IMG/VR virus record: IMGVR_UViG_3300000227_000011
Coordinates: 1 to 22,310 of that record
Reading direction: 5' to 3' (one strand)
From: a virus
Length of the DNA: 22,310 bases
The position numbers and the translations under genes are program-made. Positions 1-5,933 of this stretch are shown in pieces (the stretch's first letter is position 1; every line of letters starts with the position of its first letter). The notes beneath the pieces are model-generated. The model was not told the origin of the DNA. It ran no database searches and was given only the letters and a program-made list of their open reading frames with translations.

Positions 1-19
1 TGAGACGTACTTTCGCCAT
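1..19 (-). CDS. Start of a further tail-region gene, cut by the window edge
   Basis: Only the first six codons are visible (M-A-K-V-R-L). The ATG lies one base after the TGA of the tail-tip gene. A strong Shine-Dalgarno sequence, GGAGGAG, sits seven bases upstream and overlaps the last glycine codons of the tip protein, so this is a credible translation start and not chance. Its position directly after the tail-tip protein suggests a tail fibre, receptor-binding or other tip-associated product, but the visible residues carry no functional information. Confidence 0.6.
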
Positions 20-20
20 A

Positions 21-2900
21 TCAAACTCCTCCGCCGACCGCGTAGGCTTCCACGTCTACCGGCGCGAACAGGTTGCCCGTCTTAGCCGCCATGTTAGAAG
101 GCGGCATCAAGAGCGGCAGCTTCAGCTCCGCTGGCCTCCAGGACTTGAGCCCATCCCGAACCGCCCGGACCTGGAACACGAGGATGGCGGAACCGTCCGG
201 GATAGTGTGTTCAAGCAGGTCAATCGTGTAGGTTTTCAACGCCCCGATGTCCTGCTGGAAGAACTGGACCTGGCTGCCGTCCTCCGTCTCGCCCAACATC
301 GTGACTTCATATGTGGTTCCAGCCTCCGGGACCACATCCCCGTCCGTCCAGGCCAGCGGCACGCCGCCCGTCTCCTGGAGCCGGTTGCGGTCCACCCACG
401 TAGCCACCGCCGGGTAAGTCACGTTGTCGTTGGGGTCCACGTCCAGCTCGCCGTTGATGCGGAGGTTCGCCGGGCGGTAGGGCCGGGCCGCGCGGCCTTG
501 GATGACCACAGGCAGCTCCGGAGCGAGGTCCGGGTTCAGCTGCCCCAGTCCGGTCACGCTTGCGAGCTTCACCCGCACGGTTTCGCTCGTCACGTATTCC
601 GTAGGCGAGCCTGCACCGTACAAGTCCCAGAAATAGATGACAGCACCGTCAGGGTGTGTTTGCGGAGTGGTGTCGAGGATGCAGCGGCGAACGGTGATGG
701 AGCTGGTGCCCGTGATCGACTCCACCCACACCAGCTCGGAACCAATCTGCGCCCAGCACGGCAGTTCCAGCATGTCGAGATCCACACCGTTTGTGATCGG
801 AATCGTCGTTGCGAAACGGGACAGAGCGCCGACCACAGTTGCAGTCGGGCAGAAGTCGATCAAGCCCACCTCTTCAAACTGCGTGTCAGACACGCCGGCT
901 GTGAACATGCGCGCCTGGATCGATGCGCTGTTCGGACGTCCACATGCCGCGCCAACGTATCCTAAGTCGGGATTCGTGGCAAGATCGGTGTCGACGGTCG
1001 TTTGCCCTTGCGTCTGCACAAGTTCCAGATACGGCGCTTCGAACGCGATCTGCTTCGTGATAATGGTGGGCGGGCTGTTCGGGTCTTCCCAGGCTGGGGG
1101 CTGCGGCTCCACCGGCGGCACAGCGGGCAGATCGAACACGTCCTCGGTGCAAGTCAGGCGAATGCGGTTCGTCTTGCCGTCACCGTAAGCAATGCCCGTG
1201 ACACGCATGACGACGTCGTTGATATTGTAGTCCGCCCACGACCAGCGGAACACACTACCGACAGTCAGATCCTTGGCTGTACGGTCCGCGTAGATGGTGC
1301 AGGTTGCACGCTGCGTTGACAAGCTGTTCAGGTCGCGCTGAGCCACACGGGACGCAATGCTGGGGTCCACGAACCCTGGATATTGCATCGTCGTTCCGAT
1401 GGTGACGCCCTGCATCTGCTGGAGAGCGATGTCCTGCGCGGTCACACTGGCATCGCGTCCGGTGTTCACGTTCCAGTAATTGACCGTCACCGCGTTCACG
1501 AGCTCGCCAAACGCGGGTCGAGAGAAGTTCTCCACCCGATCGATATTGTCCTCGTTCAGGTGAATCAGATCTGGTTTGTTATAGTCGCCCCGGATGAGCT
1601 TGAGTGTGAACAGCCCAGTTTTGCGATCGACGTACAGCGCAGCATCAATGTGGCGAACGATGTCCGAGATGAAGTCCTCGATCGACTTCTGCCTATCCCA
1701 CAGAACGCTGATGCCCATACGCTCCGCGTACAGCGTGTCAGCAGCTTTCATGAAGGACTGGTCGTCGACGTCCGTGTCCGAGTACCCCATACCCCAATCT
1801 GGATCGGTGAGGCATTCCCGGATGATGTGCGCGGGGTTCATGGCGGAACTGTCACCCATGACCGCGAAGAAGACTGCATCGTACAGCGCACGCGAGTTCG
1901 CGGAGTCTACGACGGGAATGCCGTCCTGAGGGGTGTTGTCGATCAGCGCGGTGTACGAAGTGTTATTGAGGTCGATGTTAATCGCAAAGATGTCAACCTG
2001 ATTGACCTCGTAAGCACCCGAGCGGCTGATCATATCCCCGTGGTTAGCCACAGCGTCGTCGACCGAGCTCACCGGCGTGGGTTCACCGTCCGTGATGAAG
2101 AACATCGCGCGTCGACGAGAGTCGCTTGAGGAAGGTTGGAAGAAGCTATCCGCTATTTCAAATGCGGAGTTGAAGTTCGTTCCCCCTCCGTCAGTGACGA
2201 TACCCTCAACGAAGTTTCGAAGGTCCACGAAATCCGATGTCTGCGCGTTATAGCGCGTCATCGTCGTTGTGCCTCCGCTCCAGCCCACGATACAGATGTC
2301 GACTTGCACCTTCGAATCGATGCGCATCTGGTTGATGGAGTCAAGCACGTCCTTGAGCTGGTCCTTAGCGATGCGCAGGCGTGACTGACCGCCGATCAGC
2401 GTGTCCATGGAGCCGGACTTGTCGAGTGCGAAGTAGAACATCTGCCGCGTCTTGAAGTTCGACGCGACCTTAATCTCCGCTCGAGGGTAGTACCATTGAG
2501 CCACACCGTTCTGACGGGTGTGAATGCGTTGCAAGCGGAACGACCAGCGCTTCAGATACGGGTTCAAGCCGAGATACACTTGGCGGAGGACCACACCAGC
2601 CACCCCGCGAAACGCCGGCACCAGCCCGCCTAGGCGCGATTGCAGGTAGTCGTTCACACCCTGCCCGGGCCCACCTGGCTCAAAATCGACCGCGCCTTGC
2701 ACGCCACCCTCTCGCGACTCACCGCCGAAGAGTTCGGGATTGTTGACGTAGATCCGCCCGGATTTGCGGTCTCCGACCCAGGCGTCTTTCGTGTCAACTT
2801 TGATACGAAGGATTTTATCCACGGGGCCATGACAGAGGATCATGTGCATCCCGAGATAATACTTGTATCCGACAGTGACTTTCTTACTTCTGCCGCCCAC
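21..2900 (-). CDS. Tail-tip protein with an inserted VWA domain
   Basis: A 959-residue protein expected at the distal end of the tail. Residues 1-145 (GYKYYLGMHMILCHGP, then VYLGLNPYLKRW) and residues 353 to about 600 (MNPAHIIRECLTDPDWGMGY onward) look like one continuous phage tail protein of the Phage-tail_3 type. Between them, residues 154-349 form a VWA domain with a complete MIDAS: D160-x-S162-x-S164 (ALDKSGSM), T241 (GGGTNFN) and D271 (FFITDGEP). After about residue 600 comes a proline-rich linker (PAVPPVEPQPPAWEDP) and a C-terminal beta-rich region. The start is GTG, preceded by GGAGG six bases upstream, and overlaps the previous gene by 17 bases. The tail-tip assignment rests on fold resemblance and on gene order after tape measure and hub. 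The VWA function is unknown; metal-dependent binding of a host surface ligand or of the hub is inference. Confidence 0.88.
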   Translation of the reverse strand: MGGRSKKVTVGYKYYLGMHMILCHGPVDKILRIKVDTKDAWVGDRKSGRIYVNNPELFGGESREGGVQGAVDFEPGGPGQGVNDYLQSRLGGLVPAFRGVAGVVLRQVYLGLNPYLKRWSFRLQRIHTRQNGVAQWYYPRAEIKVASNFKTRQMFYFALDKSGSMDTLIGGQSRLRIAKDQLKDVLDSINQMRIDSKVQVDICIVGWSGGTTTMTRYNAQTSDFVDLRNFVEGIVTDGGGTNFNSAFEIADSFFQPSSSDSRRRAMFFITDGEPTPVSSVDDAVANHGDMISRSGAYEVNQVDIFAINIDLNNTSYTALIDNTPQDGIPVVDSANSRALYDAVFFAVMGDSSAMNPAHIIRECLTDPDWGMGYSDTDVDDQSFMKAADTLYAERMGISVLWDRQKSIEDFISDIVRHIDAALYVDRKTGLFTLKLIRGDYNKPDLIHLNEDNIDRVENFSRPAFGELVNAVTVNYWNVNTGRDASVTAQDIALQQMQGVTIGTTMQYPGFVDPSIASRVAQRDLNSLSTQRATCTIYADRTAKDLTVGSVFRWSWADYNINDVVMRVTGIAYGDGKTNRIRLTCTEDVFDLPAVPPVEPQPPAWEDPNSPPTIITKQIAFEAPYLELVQTQGQTTVDTDLATNPDLGYVGAACGRPNSASIQARMFTAGVSDTQFEEVGLIDFCPTATVVGALSRFATTIPITNGVDLDMLELPCWAQIGSELVWVESITGTSSITVRRCILDTTPQTHPDGAVIYFWDLYGAGSPTEYVTSETVRVKLASVTGLGQLNPDLAPELPVVIQGRAARPYRPANLRINGELDVDPNDNVTYPAVATWVDRNRLQETGGVPLAWTDGDVVPEAGTTYEVTMLGETEDGSQVQFFQQDIGALKTYTIDLLEHTIPDGSAILVFQVRAVRDGLKSWRPAELKLPLLMPPSNMAAKTGNLFAPVDVEAYAVGGGV

Positions 2901-3087
2901 GAGCCGCCTCCACTACTTGAAGGGCCATCGGATCGCCTGTTGCAGCGAGCTTGTCGGCCGGAATACCGTTCTGAAGGAAGTCAGACCAGTCCAGGTCGTG
3001 CTTCTTGAAGAAGTCCCGCGTACCGCGTGAGCACATCTTCACAGAGCGTACATCGTCCATGCGAATGATGAGGGTGTCGTCGGTCAT
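2884..3087 (-). CDS. Conserved small tail-region protein (67 aa)
   Basis: A 67-residue soluble protein with no signal peptide or membrane segment. It resembles a family of small proteins found next to tail-tip genes in siphoviruses of Gram-negative hosts, recognisable by the pattern KMCSRGTRDFFKKHDLDW followed by GDPMALQVVEAARGR. No enzymatic motif is visible. Its ATG overlaps the stop of the 77-residue gene upstream as ATGA, and its end overlaps the tip gene by 17 bases, so the three genes are probably translationally coupled. Its position between hub and tip suggests a tail-tip assembly factor or minor structural subunit. The function is not known to me; the coding call is firm because of the overlaps and the conserved look of the sequence. 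Confidence 0.75.
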   Translation of the reverse strand: MTDDTLIIRMDDVRSVKMCSRGTRDFFKKHDLDWSDFLQNGIPADKLAATGDPMALQVVEAARGRQK

Positions 3088-3317
3088 TTCTTCCCGCCCT
3101 TCTTCTTGATTGCGACAGCGCGGAGATCTCCGTACCAGACGACGTTGGCACTGTCGATATCTCGCGTTCCGAACAGCACGGGGATTTCCCGGCCCTCCTC
3201 CGCGGTAGGCACCTGGATCTCACCCAGGCCGGCAGGCTTGTGGCTCTGCGCCTTGGGCGTCATCGAATAGGCAACGACCAGCGCGACAATGAAAACTGCG
3301 ATGTACCACCAGACCAT
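3084..3317 (-). CDS. Small membrane-anchored tail assembly protein (77 aa)
   Basis: A 77-residue protein with one hydrophobic segment at residues 3-17 (WWYIAVFIVALVVAY), followed by a short polar domain containing GLGEIQVPTAEEGREIPVLFGT and ending in a basic KKKGGKK tail. The GEIQVPTAEEGxxIPVLFGT pattern is one I associate with small tail assembly proteins encoded beside tail-tip genes. The segment could be a membrane anchor, or a hydrophobic helix that becomes buried in the tail tip. The ATG follows an AAGG-containing leader 12 bases after the hub stop codon. The gene occupies the slot between hub and tip where many related tail modules, including gene transfer agents, carry an NlpC/P60 peptidase; no peptidase motif is present here. 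Confidence 0.75.
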   Translation of the reverse strand: MVWWYIAVFIVALVVAYSMTPKAQSHKPAGLGEIQVPTAEEGREIPVLFGTRDIDSANVVWYGDLRAVAIKKKGGKK

Positions 3318-3329
3318 GATCGCGCCTTC

Positions 3330-4775
3330 TTAGAGGATGGAACTGCCGTCCATGGGGTTTCGAGTTGGAATCCAGTCGAAGCCCCCATAGTTGTTCAGGT
3401 TGTTAAACTTGCCCGCGCACGTCAGGCGGGTACGGTCGCAGCCAGGGAACATACGGCACGCAATGCCTCCGTAATATTTGCCGTAGGACAGACCGTAACC
3501 GTCTCCGACCAGCGCTTTGGCGAGCGATTCAAACGGGCGAATCAATACGAGCTGGGAACCCACATGCGAGACGATGAATCGCATGGTGCCGTCCGGGCCC
3601 TCGAGAATGCCTCCAGTGAAGAACCCATTCGGTTGATCAGCAGCTTCCGGAACGGTGACGACCTTACCGTTGATGGCGGTAGGGATGCCGCCGTAGGCGA
3701 ACGATTCCTTGTTCAGTCCGCAGCCCCGACCGTACAGCATATGACGACAGGTTCGCTGATAACGTGCCCGCAGGCCTGGGCGGCGCAAAGATGTGAAGAT
3801 AGATTCGAAGTTGAGAACGATCTCCGACATGGTGGGCTTAACGCCGGCAAGCCTGCCTTTCCACACCACACTGATTTCATCGTCGTCGTCCCGTTCGTAG
3901 ATCGTGAGACCTACCAGCGTCTCGACCTGATCGTGCAGCCAGCGGATGCCCATCGGGTTATCGAGTGACATACGCACTTCGAGGTTCGCGCGCGAGAGTT
4001 CGTTCTTGATTTCGGCTTCGGTGCGACCGATGGCCATGGGCTCGTACGTCTCGCCCTCGTATGTGACCCACTCGTCCCCGCTGGTGAAGGTCCACACATT
4101 GGATTCGGTGGGCACTGCCGACATGATCGCATTGTAGAGCGCGTCGGAGTTCGTGGAGGACAGCACGGGCACACCGTCGCGCGGGGTGTTGTCCAGGAGG
4201 CCTAGATACGTGGTGTCGTACAGGTCGACTGACAGGCAGTAGATATCGACATCGTTGCCAGTGGACGGTGCAAAGGAACCAGTCCGACCAATCATATCTG
4301 CACAGTTTGTGGCGGCCTGGGCTGCGGAGCTAGGCGGTTCAGGCTGTCCGTCGGTAATGAAGAAGCACGACTGACGGAAATCAGCAGGGGTTGGCGTCAG
4401 GTAGTACGACCGCGCAATCACCATCGGCAGATTGTAGTTCGTACCGTCCCACGTCGGCTCCAGTGCATCTACAAACGCCTTGAGCTCGGCGATGTTGGCG
4501 GTCTGCACACCGCGGCGAACGATGTCGACAGTAGATCCAGAGAACCCGCAGATGCCGATATGCACCTCAACATTCTTCTCAATGCGCTTGCGGTCAATCT
4601 CGTCGAGAACTTTCTTGACCTGCTCCTTGAGGATCATCATGCGGGTCACGCCTGGAGCAACCTGCTCAGCCATTGAGCCGGACCTGTCCAGGATGAAGTA
4701 GAAGTTCTGGTTCCCGTCGAACGGGTCACGCATACCTACTTCAGTGAAGCGATAGAGTTCCGCATGTGTCGTCAA
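3330..4775 (-). CDS. Tail hub protein (DUF2163/Phage_BR0599 type) with an N-terminal VWA insertion
   Basis: A 481-residue tail hub candidate. The family start MTTHAELYRF is at residues 1-10, and the DUF2163 fold resumes at about residue 227 (VWTFTSGDEWVTYEGETY). Between them, residues 24-222 are a VWA domain with full MIDAS: D30-x-S32-x-S34 (ILDRSGSM), T112 (GTNYN) and D142 (FFITDGQP). The C-terminal part has the Phage_BR0599 pattern CRHMLYGRGCGL and a final NNYGGFDWIP, with cysteines at 343, 352, 440, 446 and 453. In lambda gpL and gene-transfer-agent hubs, equivalent cysteines hold an iron-sulfur cluster; a cluster here is inference. The start is TTG, supported by GGAG eight bases upstream, by TTGA overlap with the previous stop, and by the conserved N terminus. 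The VWA clearly resembles the one in the downstream tip gene. Confidence 0.9.
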   Translation of the reverse strand: MTTHAELYRFTEVGMRDPFDGNQNFYFILDRSGSMAEQVAPGVTRMMILKEQVKKVLDEIDRKRIEKNVEVHIGICGFSGSTVDIVRRGVQTANIAELKAFVDALEPTWDGTNYNLPMVIARSYYLTPTPADFRQSCFFITDGQPEPPSSAAQAATNCADMIGRTGSFAPSTGNDVDIYCLSVDLYDTTYLGLLDNTPRDGVPVLSSTNSDALYNAIMSAVPTESNVWTFTSGDEWVTYEGETYEPMAIGRTEAEIKNELSRANLEVRMSLDNPMGIRWLHDQVETLVGLTIYERDDDDEISVVWKGRLAGVKPTMSEIVLNFESIFTSLRRPGLRARYQRTCRHMLYGRGCGLNKESFAYGGIPTAINGKVVTVPEAADQPNGFFTGGILEGPDGTMRFIVSHVGSQLVLIRPFESLAKALVGDGYGLSYGKYYGGIACRMFPGCDRTRLTCAGKFNNLNNYGGFDWIPTRNPMDGSSIL

Positions 4776-5932
4776 GGTTGAATCTCCACAGTGTTCACCG
4801 TGGCACGCAGAACGCTGTTCCCGAGCCAGTTGAGTTCAACGCGATCAGTATCCAGACGACGCAGGCCGAGGAAGCTGATTGCTCGAATGATGCTGGCCTG
4901 GATATTGAGGTTGCTGTCAAGGGTTAACTCTAGCACACCTGGAGTCGGAGTAGCAATCCCCGTCACAGTACGAGCTAACCACACACCGCCAGCATTCACC
5001 GCGATGTGGTTTCGATTGGGCGGCCAATCGGTGTACCCGTCGGCGGGATTCACCCTCAGCTTGTTCGTCAGCGTGCCCGTGGATGCGTTGCGCAGATCGT
5101 TCTCGTAGGTGGGCTCCCAGAAGCGACGGAAGCGCCCAGCACGGCGCATGAGCCAGCCCCGCAGCGCACGCACTTCAGCAGGGCCGTTGGCGAGCATGTG
5201 GCGCGGACGCAGATCTCGGTTGAAGTTCCACGGATAGCGATTCTCCACAAGGCCGAGCTCATAGTCGATGCGATCGGTGCGCGTGGTCAACGCGGTACTG
5301 ATGAGCCCGTCGTTGAAGAGCGTCGGATCGAGGTAGATGTCGTTCCCGAGAAACTGCGCGGGAACAGTAGCGTCCAGCGCGAGGTTATCCTCCACCTCGA
5401 AGATGATGCTGGTGCTACCCTCAAAGCCGTTGGACGCTCGGGTGATGTCATCCCGAATGCGGCCGACGCGCACAGGCAGCAAGTAGGCGTTCTGGAACGC
5501 GACTGTGAACCCATCAATGGTGATGGAGGTCGCATCCATAGCCGCAATCTCAACGACTTGCCACAGGTCGGGACTTTGCCAGAGCAGGGCAAGCCCGTTC
5601 GGACGCAAGTCATAGTTCACCGTATCGCAGAGGATCGTCCGGGTGTTCGCAATCACCGTTCCAAGGTGTTGCACCTCAGCCCACACAGGCACAGCCCATT
5701 TCAGACGCAGGGCGCCATAATAGGCCAGATAGGCGCGCAGCTTGCTGACGTTACCTTCCGGGATGTCATAATTGAACGACTGCCTGGCATGGTTGCGAAG
5801 CTGGATCGCTTTCTCGGTTCCGTTGAACGACTGCATGAGGTCTGTCTTCCATTCCAGGTTCTCCCGCATGGGAGCCCGGGCAGGAAAAGGCAGGAAGGCG
5901 AAGTCTCCGAGCGACGTTGTAATCTTCGCCAT
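4772..5932 (-). CDS. Minor tail protein, distal-tail candidate
   Basis: A 386-residue protein encoded directly between the tape measure and the hub, the usual position for the distal tail protein that connects tube to tip. It has no transmembrane segment. It starts with a beta-rich region (residues 1-60) and has a stretch near residues 255-275 (WLMRRAGRFRRFWEPTYEND) that I recognise from minor tail proteins of siphoviruses; the DUF2460-like distal proteins of gene transfer agents are a possible relation. The rest alternates short beta strands and loops, in keeping with a structural protein. The ATG begins one base after the tape-measure TAA, with a GGGGG run upstream as ribosome site. The stop overlaps the TTG of the hub. 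Placement in the tail tip is firm from context; the exact role is not. Confidence 0.8.
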   Translation of the reverse strand: MAKITTSLGDFAFLPFPARAPMRENLEWKTDLMQSFNGTEKAIQLRNHARQSFNYDIPEGNVSKLRAYLAYYGALRLKWAVPVWAEVQHLGTVIANTRTILCDTVNYDLRPNGLALLWQSPDLWQVVEIAAMDATSITIDGFTVAFQNAYLLPVRVGRIRDDITRASNGFEGSTSIIFEVEDNLALDATVPAQFLGNDIYLDPTLFNDGLISTALTTRTDRIDYELGLVENRYPWNFNRDLRPRHMLANGPAEVRALRGWLMRRAGRFRRFWEPTYENDLRNASTGTLTNKLRVNPADGYTDWPPNRNHIAVNAGGVWLARTVTGIATPTPGVLELTLDSNLNIQASIIRAISFLGLRRLDTDRVELNWLGNSVLRATVNTVEIQP

Positions 5933-5933
5933 C

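Noticed and set aside
1854-2441. The inserted domains could be inteins or homing elements
   Set aside because: There are no intein splice-junction residues (Cys/Ser at the start, His-Asn at the end) and no endonuclease motif. The content is a complete VWA fold, which is a binding domain expected to stay in the protein.
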